Below are positions 49,569-58,582 of a stretch of DNA of 64,000 bases, piece after piece (position 1 is the first letter of the stretch; each line of letters starts with the position of its first letter). The notes under the pieces were generated by a model that was not told the DNA's origin, ran no database searches, and saw nothing but the letters and a program-made list of their open reading frames with translations. The stretch lies in the NCBI RefSeq assembly GCF_003121295.1, contig NZ_PHNC01000031.1, forward strand, positions 498,439 to 562,438, given 5' to 3'. This DNA comes from Streptomyces orinoci. GTDB lineage: Bacteria; Actinomycetota; Actinomycetes; Streptomycetales; Streptomycetaceae. A program made the translations under genes and the position numbers.

Positions 49569-50217
49569 CGCAACGCTCCATGACGCCAAGCGCGATCCCG
49601 ACGATTTCGCCGTCTCCATCGCGGACTCGATCGAGAGCTTTATCGTGGCCGTCGCCGAGGTGTCCCGAGGCGACGAGCCGGACAGCGCCGTGCCCTTCCT
49701 GCTGCTGGAGATCTCCCAGCTGCTGCTGACCGGCGGCCGGCTGGGCGCGCACGAGGACTTCGTACCGGACGAGCGGTACGAACCGGACGTCGGCCCCGAG
49801 CCGGATGTGGACGAGCTGCGCGAGCGGTTCGCCCGGCTGCTGGACCCGGTGGACGTCTACTCCGAGGTCTTCGACCCGTATGTACCGCGCACCGCGCCCG
49901 TCGCCTGCCGGATCTCCGACGACCTCGCCGACATCATCACCGACCTGCGGCACGGCATGGCCCACTACCGGGACGGCCGGGTCAGCGAGGCCCTGTGGTG
50001 GTGGCAGTTCTCCTATCTGTCCAACTGGGGGCCCACCGCCTCCGCCGCCCTGCGCGCGCTCCAGTCGCTGGTCGCCCATGTACGGCTGGACCAGCCGCTG
50101 GTCGAGCTGGACGGGCTGGACACCGATGCCGTGGGCACCGAGGAGCAGCTGGCCGAGGAGGCGGGTGAGGTGATGGCGGCGGAGATCGGCGTTGCCAAGG
50201 GGCTGCGCTCGGTCTGA
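49561..50217 (+). CDS. DUF5063 family protein
   Basis: A 218-residue acidic soluble protein: IADSIESFIVAVAEVSRGDE near the start and DLRHGMAHYRDGRVSEALWWWQFSYL in the middle (core HGMAHYRDGRVSEALWWW) match DUF5063. It overlaps the recR stop by eight bases and so is co-translated with it in most Streptomyces. Role unknown; an accessory to recombination is only a guess from position. Confidence 0.88.
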   Translation: MSDATLHDAKRDPDDFAVSIADSIESFIVAVAEVSRGDEPDSAVPFLLLEISQLLLTGGRLGAHEDFVPDERYEPDVGPEPDVDELRERFARLLDPVDVYSEVFDPYVPRTAPVACRISDDLADIITDLRHGMAHYRDGRVSEALWWWQFSYLSNWGPTASAALRALQSLVAHVRLDQPLVELDGLDTDAVGTEEQLAEEAGEVMAAEIGVAKGLRSV

Positions 50218-50465
50218 GCCGTCCTGTCCGGCCGGCCGCCGCTTGCCGTCTTCCGGCCGGGTGCCGGACGGCGCACCTTCGGGACGTGCGCCGCGGCGCG
50301 TCTCGTGAGCACCCCGCGCCGCATCCCGCGACGCGTCTCGGAACGCATTCGCATTTCAGGAAGCGTCTCAGGACTCATCTCAGGATGCGGAGCCCCAAGG
50401 CCCCAATCGCGCCCATCGATAGACTCTGAATCGTCCGCAATACACAAAAGCTGCGAGGAGCGCAC
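50218..50465. other. Leader region of the aspartokinase gene
   Basis: This 248-base gap has no gene. It contains GGCCGG-rich hairpins at its left end and repeated GCGTCTC/CATCTCAGG phrases between 50300 and 50390. It should hold the ask promoter; I see no lysine riboswitch signature. Confidence 0.45.
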
Positions 50466-51737
50466 GTGGGCCTTGTCGTGCAGAAGTACGGAGGCTCCTC
50501 CGTTGCCGATGCCGAGGGCATCAAGCGGGTCGCCAAGCGAATCGTGGAAGCCAAGAAGAACGGCCATCAGGTGGTCGTCGTGGTTTCCGCGATGGGTGAC
50601 ACGACGGATGAGTTGATCGACCTCGCCGAGCAGGTATCTCCGATGCCTGCGGGGCGCGAGTTCGACATGCTGCTGACCGCCGGAGAGCGTATCTCCATGG
50701 CGCTGCTGGCGATGGCGATCAAAAACCTCGGTCACGAGGCGCAGTCGTTCACCGGCAGCCAGGCCGGAGTGATCACCGACTCGGTCCACAACAAAGCGCG
50801 GATCATCGACGTCACGCCGGGCCGTATCCAGCAGTCCGTGGACGCGGGCAATATCGCGATCGTGGCCGGCTTCCAGGGTGTGTCCCAGGACAGCAAGGAC
50901 ATCACCACGCTGGGCCGGGGCGGCAGTGACACCACCGCCGTCGCCCTGGCGGCCGCGCTGGACGCCGAGGTCTGCGAGATCTACACGGACGTCGATGGCG
51001 TCTTCACCGCCGACCCCCGGGTGGTGAAGAAGGCCCGCAAGATCGACTGGATCTCGTTCGAGGACATGCTGGAGCTGGCCAGCTCCGGCTCCAAGGTGCT
51101 GCTGCACCGCTGTGTCGAGTACGCACGCCGTTACAACATCCCGATCCATGTGCGGTCCTCCTTCTCGGGGCTCAAGGGCACCTGGGTCAGCAACGAGCCT
51201 CAAGGGAGCGAGCCGATGGAGCAGGCGATCATCTCGGGTGTCGCACATGACACCTCCGAGGCGAAGGTCACGGTCGTCGGGGTGCCGGACAAGCCGGGCG
51301 AGGCCGCGACGATCTTCCGGGCGATCGCGGACGCCGAGATCAACATCGACATGGTGGTGCAGAACGTCTCCGCCGCGGCCACCGGACTGACCGACATCTC
51401 CTTCACCCTGCCCAAGACCGAGGGCCGCAAGGCGATCGAGGCGCTGGAGAAGACCCGCTCCCGGGTCGGCTTCGACACCCTGCGCTACGACGACCAGATC
51501 GCCAAGATCTCGCTGGTCGGCGCCGGAATGAAGACCAACCCGGGCGTCACCGCGATGTTCTTCGAGGCGCTGTCCAACGCGGGCGTCAACATCGAGCTGA
51601 TCTCCACCTCGGAGATCCGCATCTCGGTGGTCACCCGCGCCGACGACGTCAATGAGGCGGTTCGTGCCGTGCACACGGCCTTCGGCCTGGACAGCGAGAA
51701 CGACGAGGCGGTCGTCTATGGAGGCACCGGCCGCTGA
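50466..51737 (+). CDS. ask: Aspartate kinase, alpha with internal beta start
   Basis: A 423-residue enzyme for the first step from aspartate to lysine, threonine, methionine and diaminopimelate. KYGGSSVADAEGIKRVAKRI opens the kinase domain, DITTLGRGGSDTTA binds substrate, and two ACT domains (about 265-345 and 350-420) sense lysine and threonine. An in-frame ATG at 51216 with AAGGGAG upstream would give the 173-residue beta subunit, as known for Corynebacterium and Streptomyces ask genes. The asd gene that often follows ask is absent here. Confidence 0.96.
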   Translation: MGLVVQKYGGSSVADAEGIKRVAKRIVEAKKNGHQVVVVVSAMGDTTDELIDLAEQVSPMPAGREFDMLLTAGERISMALLAMAIKNLGHEAQSFTGSQAGVITDSVHNKARIIDVTPGRIQQSVDAGNIAIVAGFQGVSQDSKDITTLGRGGSDTTAVALAAALDAEVCEIYTDVDGVFTADPRVVKKARKIDWISFEDMLELASSGSKVLLHRCVEYARRYNIPIHVRSSFSGLKGTWVSNEPQGSEPMEQAIISGVAHDTSEAKVTVVGVPDKPGEAATIFRAIADAEINIDMVVQNVSAAATGLTDISFTLPKTEGRKAIEALEKTRSRVGFDTLRYDDQIAKISLVGAGMKTNPGVTAMFFEALSNAGVNIELISTSEIRISVVTRADDVNEAVRAVHTAFGLDSENDEAVVYGGTGR

Positions 51738-52128
51738 CGCCACCGGGCCCCGGGCCTCCGGCCCGGCTGTCCCGGTCCGTGGACCGCGGCCTGCCCGGCC
51801 ATTGCTCGGCCCGGCGAATCCATGGCGCCGGGCCGAGCCCCTCGGCAATACTTGGGGGACGTGTGAAGGTTCTGTGATCAAGGCGTTGGTCCAAGCTCCT
51901 TGAGCGGCGCACACGGCGTGTTCGAGGATGCGTTCCCCGCCCCCGGCATCCGGCCGAGGAGAACGGCGACTTCGCCGTTCTCCGTCTCAACAGGGCGGTG
52001 AAGTCCGGGGGTTGGGGCATGAGGGAAGAGCTGATACGCATGAGGGCAGGTGACCCGCCGCGACGCCTCGCGACGTCGGCCATGGCGCCCGCGTACAACC
52101 CTGACGGGGGGACGGGTGTCCAACAGGC
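51738..52128. other. 391-bp gap after ask, no convincing gene
   Basis: No frame in this gap resembles asd or any known protein. It contains GC-rich inverted segments just after the ask stop (around 51760-51800) that may terminate transcription, and the promoter region for the following sigma factor gene. Confidence 0.5.
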
Positions 52129-52809
52129 GTGGCAGCAGAGGTCATCAGCATCGCGACAGCCCCGGGCCGTGGCGCCGTGGCGGCGCCCCCATACGCCCGG
52201 CGGGCCCGTGCGGCGGGCGGCATGCCGGTGATCGCTCCCTGGTCCGCGCCGGCCTCGGCCCGTATCCCCGCCCAGGCGTCCCCCCAACAAGGGGACGCTG
52301 ACCAGGCGATGGCCGCGGGTACCACAGTCGATCACCTCACCGAGACCTACCGAGCCCACTACCGGTCGCTGCTCGGGCTGGCCGCGCTGCTCCTGGATGA
52401 CACCGCCTCCTGCGAGGACGTGGTGCAGGAAGCTTTCATCCGGGTGCACTCCGCGCGGAACCGGGTCCGTGACCCGGAGAAGACCCTGGCCTATCTGCGG
52501 CAGACCGTGGTCAACCTGTCCCGCTCCGCACTGCGCCGCCGCATCCTCGGACTGAAGCTGCTGTCCAAGCCGATGCCCGACATGGCGAGCGCGGAGGAGG
52601 GGGCCTATGAACAGCTGGAGCGCGACCAATTGATCAAGGCGATGCGCGGGCTGCAGCGCCGCCAGCGCGAGGTGCTGGTCCTGCGCTACTTCGCCGATAT
52701 GACCGAGGCGCAGGTGGCGGAGGTACTGGGGCTGTCGATCGGCTCGGTCAAGGCATATGGCTCGCGGGGCATAGCGGCGCTGCGCATCGCGATGGAGGCC
52801 CCGGCATGA
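52129..52809 (+). CDS. SigE-family ECF sigma factor
   Basis: A sigma-70 group 4 protein of 226 residues if started at the GTG at 52129; the ATG at 52222 would give 195. A low-complexity N-terminus of about 60 residues precedes region 2 (YRAHYRSLLGLAALLLDD, CEDVVQEAFIRVH) and region 4 (QREVLVLRYFADMTEAQVAE, LGLSIGSVKAYGSRGI). It overlaps the next gene by four bases (ATGA), pointing to a sigma plus regulator pair. Confidence 0.86.
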   Translation: MAAEVISIATAPGRGAVAAPPYARRARAAGGMPVIAPWSAPASARIPAQASPQQGDADQAMAAGTTVDHLTETYRAHYRSLLGLAALLLDDTASCEDVVQEAFIRVHSARNRVRDPEKTLAYLRQTVVNLSRSALRRRILGLKLLSKPMPDMASAEEGAYEQLERDQLIKAMRGLQRRQREVLVLRYFADMTEAQVAEVLGLSIGSVKAYGSRGIAALRIAMEAPA

Positions 52810-54236
52810 ACCACCGAGACCAGCACGGGCAGCACGGCCCCAACGGCCCCAACGGTCCCAACAGTCCCAATGGCCATGATGGCCACGATGGGCCGAACAC
52901 CCCCGACGGCCCGCCCCGCCCCGACGGCCGGAACGGCCTCAACGGCCCGCACGACCGCCGACACAAGGCGCACGACTCGCACAACGCGCACGATCCGTAT
53001 GACTCGCACGACCAGCAGGACGCCAATGAGCCCTACCGGTCTGACGAGCCCTGCGGAACTCCGAAGGCCCTTGGGGCGCACCAGCCCGGCGAACCCATTG
53101 ACCTGAACTCCCGCCGCGAACGAGCCCGCGAACGCTCTCCCGAACGCACCCGCGACAGCGTGCCCGGCGTACCCGGCTCATCCAGCGCGCCCGGCGCGCC
53201 CGGCGCGGTTGGTGAGGCCGGCCCCGACTCCCGGGAGGAGGCGCTGCGCCGACTGCTGCACGACGCGGTCGAAGGGATCGAACCCGCCGAGGACGCCCTG
53301 GAGCGGCTGCGCCGTGCCGTACCTGCCCGCCGGGCCCGCCGCCGCCAGGCCATGGGCGGCGCGGTGGCGGCCGCGGTGCTGGTCGGCGCGGCGCTGCCCG
53401 CCCTGCTGCGGGTGGCGGACGTGGCCGACCACACCGCCGACAGCCGTTCGGCCAGCGCGGCCACCACCCATCAGCAGTCCGGCGCCGCCGAGCAGGGGCA
53501 GCCGCAGGGCAACACCGGACCGGCGGCCGGTCCGGTGCCGGGCGCCACCGGCCAGGACGCCTCCCGCGATGGAACTCGCAAGGGCGACCCACGCAAGGAC
53601 CGCGGCACCGGCCGGGCCACTCCGGCCGGCACCCCCGGCGTCGATCCCCGCGCCAGCCTGGAGGCGGTGGCCCCGGTCTGTGTCCGGGGCCAGCTCGGCG
53701 ACGGCACCGGAACGGTCGGCCCCGCGGACAAGGCGGGCCGGGTCTACGGCGCCTTCCGCGTGGTCAACGTCTCCCAGGCCACCTGCACCGTGGCCGGGCC
53801 CGGACTGGTCTCCGCCCACACCGAGGGCGGCGTCAAGGACACCAAGGTCACCGTCCTCGACCACACCCCCGGCGACCCCGCCACCGGGCTGCCCGACCCC
53901 AGCGGCGACAACCAGGTGCTGCTGAAGCCCGGACAGGCCTATGAGGTCAAGTTCGCCTGGGTGCCCGCCACCACCGGAAGCGGACAGAACAGCTGCGCCG
54001 GCACCGACGGCGCCACCCCCGCGCCCACGGGCAGCCCCTCTCCGGCCGTCGTCCAGCCGACGCCGGCCACCGGGCCGGACACCCCGCAGACCGCCCCGCC
54101 CAAGCCCGTGGCCAACCTGGTGGTCAGCCACACCCCCGACGCCGGCGAGCCGGTGGCGGCACAGGCCCGGATCCCGGATGCCTGCACCGGGACGGTCTAC
54201 CGCACCGGCGCCCTCGCCGTCCCGCCGTCCGCCTAG
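52806..54236 (+). CDS. Membrane-anchored anti-sigma-like protein with Gly-Pro-Asn repeats
   Basis: A 476-residue protein with no recognised catalytic domain. Residues 8-60 are an unusual Gly/Pro/Asn/Asp/His repeat (HGPNGPNGPNSPNGHDGHDG). About residues 140-178 form a charged helix, a membrane helix follows (about 180-200, MGGAVAAAVLVGAALPALL), then a Pro/Thr-rich linker and an outside beta-rich domain with several Cys (CVRGQLGDG, ATCTVAGPG, NSCAGT, DACTGT). Coupling to the sigma gene suggests it acts as its membrane partner. Confidence 0.72.
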   Translation: MNHRDQHGQHGPNGPNGPNSPNGHDGHDGPNTPDGPPRPDGRNGLNGPHDRRHKAHDSHNAHDPYDSHDQQDANEPYRSDEPCGTPKALGAHQPGEPIDLNSRRERARERSPERTRDSVPGVPGSSSAPGAPGAVGEAGPDSREEALRRLLHDAVEGIEPAEDALERLRRAVPARRARRRQAMGGAVAAAVLVGAALPALLRVADVADHTADSRSASAATTHQQSGAAEQGQPQGNTGPAAGPVPGATGQDASRDGTRKGDPRKDRGTGRATPAGTPGVDPRASLEAVAPVCVRGQLGDGTGTVGPADKAGRVYGAFRVVNVSQATCTVAGPGLVSAHTEGGVKDTKVTVLDHTPGDPATGLPDPSGDNQVLLKPGQAYEVKFAWVPATTGSGQNSCAGTDGATPAPTGSPSPAVVQPTPATGPDTPQTAPPKPVANLVVSHTPDAGEPVAAQARIPDACTGTVYRTGALAVPPSA

Positions 54237-54305
54237 CCCTACCGGCCTGCCTAGCGCGCCGGGGGCCGGTGCCGTCGCACTGGCGCGGGCCCGTACCGTT
54301 GAGGT

Positions 54306-55172
54306 GTGTATCGGTTCCTGCTGACTCCCCGCTGGTGGGGGATCAACGTCTTCGCACTGGTGGCCATCCCCTTCTGTCTGTTCATGGGCAGCTGGCAGCT
54401 GGGCCGCTTCGAGACGCGCGTGGATTCGCACCGGGAGCAGCGCATCCAGGCCGACACGGCGCGCACCGCCAAAGCCCGGCCGCTGGGCGACCTGCTCCCG
54501 GTGACCACCGAGACCTCGGGCCATCAGGCATCGGCGACCGGCAGCTATGACACCGATCACCAGCTGCTGGTGCCCAACCGCGACCTGGGCGGCCGCAAGG
54601 GCTTCTATGTGCTGACCCTGCTGCGCACCGACGGCGGCAAGGCGCTGCCGGTGGTACGCGGCTGGCTGCCGGGTGACGCGGGCTCCAAGGCAGACACCGC
54701 CAAGGTGCCCGCCCCGCCGGCCGGGCGGGTCACCGTGTCCGGCGCCCTCCAGGCCTCCGAGAGCGCGACCTCCCAGGGCGTTGGCGCCTCCGGGGGCCTG
54801 CCCAAGGGCCAGCTCGGGGTGATCAGCGCCGCCTCGCTGGTCAACCTGGTGCCCTACCAGGTGTATGACGCCTGGATCACCGAGCCGAAGGCCGCTGGAG
54901 CGATGACCCCGGTGCCTCCGGCCGCGGCGCCCAACACCGGCCTGGATCTCAAGGCCTTCCAGAACCTCGGCTACACCGGCGAGTGGTTTGTCTTCGCGGG
55001 CTTTGTTGTCTTTATGTGGTTCCGCCTCTTCCGCCGGGAGGCCGAGGCCGCCCGCGATCTGGCCCTGGGCATCACCCCCGACCAGTCGGAAGACCGGAAC
55101 GATCCTGGTCCGGACGATCCGGACGGCCCAGATGACGCTCGGCGAACGCGATCTCCAGCCGGAGCTGCTTGA
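54306..55172 (+). CDS. SURF1-family cytochrome oxidase assembly protein
   Basis: A 288-residue membrane protein of the SURF1/Shy1 family, which helps insert haem a into cytochrome c oxidase. One helix at each end (about 10-30 and 225-245) flanks the SURF1 domain, with GSWQLGRFETRVD, GSYDTDHQLLVPNRDLGGRKGF (core LLVPNRDLGGRKGFYVL) and VVRGWLPGD. The start is GTG at 54306. Its last 101 bases overlap the end of the convergent S9 peptidase gene. Confidence 0.9.
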   Translation: MYRFLLTPRWWGINVFALVAIPFCLFMGSWQLGRFETRVDSHREQRIQADTARTAKARPLGDLLPVTTETSGHQASATGSYDTDHQLLVPNRDLGGRKGFYVLTLLRTDGGKALPVVRGWLPGDAGSKADTAKVPAPPAGRVTVSGALQASESATSQGVGASGGLPKGQLGVISAASLVNLVPYQVYDAWITEPKAAGAMTPVPPAAAPNTGLDLKAFQNLGYTGEWFVFAGFVVFMWFRLFRREAEAARDLALGITPDQSEDRNDPGPDDPDGPDDARRTRSPAGAA

Positions 55173-56940
55173 TCCGCTCCTCCACCACCAGCGAACCGTG
55201 GCCCGCGTCATAGCGGTAGACCTCGTGCGGGTGGCCGCGCTCCTCCAGGCGCCGCACATAGTTCTCGATCTGCCGGATGGGACAGCGCGGGTCGTTCATC
55301 CCCGCCGAGATATAGACCGGCGCCCGGACCTGGTCCACATAGGTCAGCGGCGAGGAGGCGGCGAACCGCTCCGGCACCTCCTCGGGAGTGCCGCCCAGCA
55401 GCGTGCGGTCCAGGGCCTTCAGCGCCTCCATCTCGTCGTGGTAGGCCGTCACATAGTCGGCGACCGGGACCGCGGCCAGGCCCAGCGCCCAGGAATCCGG
55501 CTGGGTGCCCACGCCCAGCAGCGTCAGATAGCCGCCCCAGGAACCTCCGGCCAGGACCAGCCGCCGGGGGTCGGCCAGACCGGAGGATATGGCCCACTCG
55601 CGGACCGCCGCGATGTCCTCCAGCTCGATCAGGCCCACCCGGTGCTTGAGGGCGTCCGTCCAGGCCCGGCCGTATCCGGTGGATCCGCGGTAGTTGACCC
55701 GGACGACTGCGAAGCCATGGTCCACCCAGGCGGCGGGGTCGGCGGCGAAGGCATCGCTGTCATGCCAGGTGGGGCCGCCGTGGATGTCGAAGACGGTGGG
55801 GAACGGGCCCTCCCCCGCCGGCTTCTGCACCAGGGCGTGCACCTTGCCGCCCGGGCCTTCCACCCAGACGTCCTCGACCGGGACGGAGTCCGGGGCCTGG
55901 CCTATACCGTCCGGCCCGGCCGGCGGGTCCAGCACTATGTGCCCGGCCGTGGACCGGATGACCGGCGGCTTGGCAGCCGAGGACCAGAGGTATTCCACCG
56001 TCCCGTCGGGCCGGGGCAGAGCTCCCGAGACCGTGCCGGGCGGGGTGTCCAGCCGGGTCAGGGAGCCGTCCGCCAGTTCATAGCGCCACAGCTCGCTGCG
56101 GGCCCGGAAGCTGTGCTCGATCAGCAGGGCCGAGCCATCCGGGTACCAGTCGGCGTCCAGGTCGCCGGGCAGGTCGATGGGGAGCGGGGTCTCCTCGCCG
56201 GTCAGCGCGTCCCACAGCATCGGCTCCCAGCGCCCCCGCCGCTGGTGCCCCACCAGCAGCCGGCTGTCGCCGTCCACCGGAGCGAAGCCCATCACCGACA
56301 GCCCCAGCTCCTCGGTGGCGCCCCGGGTGTCGTCCAGCTCGGCGACGGTGCTGCCGTCCATGCGCACCACGCGGATCGCCGAGTGCATGGCGTCGCCGTG
56401 CTCGGTGTGCTCGATGGCGATCAGGGTGGCATCGTGCGAGAGGTCACCGACGCCGGCCGACTGCTCATGCCGGTAGATCTCCACCGGAGCCGCGCCCGGG
56501 CGCATCACATGGACCGTCGAGCCGCCCTTGTCGGTGGAGCTGCCGATGACCGCGGTGCCGTCCCGGCCCAGGGCCAGCCCGGCCGGGTAGGCGGGCTCCA
56601 GGCCGGGTGTGGCCGGTTCGTCCGGACCGCCGTGGAAGGGCTGGCGCATCCAGCTGCCGAACTCGTCGCCATCGGTGTCCGAGAACCACCAGATCCACTC
56701 GCCGTCCGGTGACAGCACCCCGCCGGTGGTGCCGTTGGGCCGGTCGGTCACCTGCCGCTGCTGCCCGGTGGACCGGTCCCAGGCGTAGATCTCGAAGGTG
56801 CCGGTGGCGTTGGAGGTGAACAGCGACCGGTCCGGCGCGTACTCCGCCCAGCCGGGCAGGCCCACACGCGGCGCCCGGAAGCGCTTCTCCCAGTCGGGCA
56901 GGGACGCGCCGGCCCCCGGGGATCCGTTGCTCTCAGTCAT
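55072..56940 (-). CDS. S9-family (prolyl oligopeptidase/acylaminoacyl) peptidase
   Basis: A 622-residue serine peptidase: an N-terminal propeller of about 350 residues (WD40/TolB-like repeats such as GGVLSPDGEWIWWFSDTDGD, core LSPDGEWIWWFSD) and a C-terminal alpha/beta-hydrolase domain. The nucleophile is the Ser of GGSWGG, the oxyanion region is DIHGGPTW, and the Asp and His are in GMNDPRCP and DAGHGS. No signal peptide, so it is cytoplasmic. ATG at 56940 chosen because upstream codons are atypical. Confidence 0.92.
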   Translation of the reverse strand: MTESNGSPGAGASLPDWEKRFRAPRVGLPGWAEYAPDRSLFTSNATGTFEIYAWDRSTGQQRQVTDRPNGTTGGVLSPDGEWIWWFSDTDGDEFGSWMRQPFHGGPDEPATPGLEPAYPAGLALGRDGTAVIGSSTDKGGSTVHVMRPGAAPVEIYRHEQSAGVGDLSHDATLIAIEHTEHGDAMHSAIRVVRMDGSTVAELDDTRGATEELGLSVMGFAPVDGDSRLLVGHQRRGRWEPMLWDALTGEETPLPIDLPGDLDADWYPDGSALLIEHSFRARSELWRYELADGSLTRLDTPPGTVSGALPRPDGTVEYLWSSAAKPPVIRSTAGHIVLDPPAGPDGIGQAPDSVPVEDVWVEGPGGKVHALVQKPAGEGPFPTVFDIHGGPTWHDSDAFAADPAAWVDHGFAVVRVNYRGSTGYGRAWTDALKHRVGLIELEDIAAVREWAISSGLADPRRLVLAGGSWGGYLTLLGVGTQPDSWALGLAAVPVADYVTAYHDEMEALKALDRTLLGGTPEEVPERFAASSPLTYVDQVRAPVYISAGMNDPRCPIRQIENYVRRLEERGHPHEVYRYDAGHGSLVVEERIKQLRLEIAFAERHLGRPDRPDQDRSGLPTGRG

Positions 56941-57091
56941 GCCCCCATTCTGCGCCGAACCGCTGACATCGTGGCCTGGCCCGGCCAGATCTGTGGAGAG
57001 TTCACCGGTTGTGGATAACTCGCTCACTCGACCGACTGATCTCCCTTGGCGGAAGGCCGAGTTGGCGGATTCAGCCCGCACACTCGGAGAC

Positions 57092-57180
57092 ATGTACGAG
57101 ACGCCTGCGGACATCACCGCCCTCCAGCACCCGCTCAACGAGAGCTATGCCACAGCCGGCCCGCATTCGCGGTGGCGCGG
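57092..57180 (+). pseudogene. 5' remnant of a pyridoxamine-phosphate-oxidase-like gene
   Basis: GGAGAC and an ATG at 57092 open a frame reading MYETPADITALQHPLNESYA, then AGPHSRW, which resembles the first 30 residues of Streptomyces FMN-binding split-barrel proteins. After that the frame becomes low-complexity and the gene appears cut off by the end of the convergent hydrolase gene at 57239. The rest of the 298-base gap 56941-57238 holds only the divergent promoter for the S9 peptidase. Confidence 0.4.
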
Positions 57181-57238
57181 CGCCGAATCTCCGGGCGCCG
57201 GCCCCGGCTGGGCCGGCGGCCGGGGGTCCGGGCGCCGG

Positions 57239-58537
57239 TCAGGCCCGCCCGGCGGCCAGGTCCATCAGCCGGGAGAGCACCCGGGCGCCGGATGCGCTGA
57301 TCCCGTCATGCTCCCATTCATTGGTGACCCAGACCTTGGCGGATCCGACCCTCCGGGCGGTATCCAGCGAGAGCCCGGCGTCCACGTATATGTCGTCGTG
57401 GTAGACGATCGCCGCCAGCGGCACCGAATTGGCGGCCAGCCGCCGGGGGTCGTACAGCGGTGGCCAGTCGGCCCGTTGGGCCAGCAGCCCGGCCGCACCG
57501 GCGAAGGGACGCAGGCCGCTGATCTCCTCGAACATCCAGGGATAGATCATCTCGCCGGTGAACAGCAGCGGTTCGGCGTCCTCGGCGAAGGCGGGGTGTC
57601 CGGCCAGGGCCCGGTCGGCGGCCCAGCCGGTGTGTGCCGTGCCCTGGGCGTATATGGACTCCTGCAGCACCGCGTAAAGCGGGTTGTCCACAAAGCCGGT
57701 CAGTCCCATCACCTGGTGGAGGAAGGAGTCGGTCAACTCCCCTCGTGCATCCAGGGCTTCATCAAGCAGCCAGTGGACGCGCTCAAAGCCATCGCCCATG
57801 CCGAGCGCCAGCCCCAGGGTGCGCAGTCGGCGCGGGGTCAGCCGGTCACCGTTCGGCAGCCGGACTTCGGTGGCCGCCAGCAGGTCGGCTATCCGGCGAA
57901 GCAGGGGAGCGTCTCCGGGATAGCGGTCATAGTGCTCCAGGACCCGGTCCCGGACCCGGGGATAGGTATGGGCATAGACCTCGTCGGCGGTCGCGGTCAG
58001 ACCGGGCAGGCCGCCCGCGACATAGCAGGCCCGCAGCCCTTCGGGCGCCTGGGAGAGATAGGTCAGCGTAAGGAAGCCGCCATAACTCTGGCCAAGCGTC
58101 TCCCACGGCTGCCCGCCGCAGAGCTCGCGGCGGATCAGTTCGGCGTCGGCGACGATCGAGTCGGCGCGGAAGTGGGAGAGATAGGCGGCTAGTTGGGCGG
58201 CGGAGGAGAAGCGCGCGGCGGAGCGGGCGGTAACCGGTGTGGAGCGGCCGGTGCCGCGCTGGTCGAGCAGAAGCACCCGGTGGGTCTTCAGGGCATGGTC
58301 CAGCCAGCCGGGCGAACCGGCGGAGGGACGGGGCGACTTACCACCGGGCCCGCCCTGCAGATACAGCAGCCAGGGAAGTTCCTCGCCGGCCCGGGCCGGG
58401 TCGGCCACTTCCCGGGCGAACACCTGGATGGTGGCGGCGCCGCCGGACGGAGCCGAAGCCAATGCGGCAGGGGAGGAGGAGAAATGGTCCAGCGGGACGG
58501 TGAAGAGATGGTCAGTGATTGCGTACGCGGGGTTCAT
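57239..58537 (-). CDS. Prolyl iminopeptidase-like alpha/beta hydrolase
   Basis: A 432-residue S33-family hydrolase. The oxyanion and HGGPG-type region is YLQGGPGGKSP, DQRGTGRS follows, and the nucleophile elbow is GQSYGGF; a lid of about 150 residues precedes the C-terminal part with VYHDDIYVD and the His in NEWEHDG. It would release N-terminal proline or similar residues from small peptides in the cytoplasm. It lies just downstream of the hydroxyproline operon's GntR gene in the same direction (45-base gap), so it may feed proline and hydroxyproline peptides to it. Confidence 0.88.
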   Translation of the reverse strand: MNPAYAITDHLFTVPLDHFSSSPAALASAPSGGAATIQVFAREVADPARAGEELPWLLYLQGGPGGKSPRPSAGSPGWLDHALKTHRVLLLDQRGTGRSTPVTARSAARFSSAAQLAAYLSHFRADSIVADAELIRRELCGGQPWETLGQSYGGFLTLTYLSQAPEGLRACYVAGGLPGLTATADEVYAHTYPRVRDRVLEHYDRYPGDAPLLRRIADLLAATEVRLPNGDRLTPRRLRTLGLALGMGDGFERVHWLLDEALDARGELTDSFLHQVMGLTGFVDNPLYAVLQESIYAQGTAHTGWAADRALAGHPAFAEDAEPLLFTGEMIYPWMFEEISGLRPFAGAAGLLAQRADWPPLYDPRRLAANSVPLAAIVYHDDIYVDAGLSLDTARRVGSAKVWVTNEWEHDGISASGARVLSRLMDLAAGRA

Positions 58538-58582
58538 AAGTCACTTTCACATTGGCGGCCGACCGCCAAGGTGGGCCAATTG

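Noticed and set aside
50218..50465. Lysine riboswitch before the aspartokinase gene
   Set aside because: The repeated GCGTCTC phrases drew attention, but none of the conserved L-box elements could be recognised by eye.
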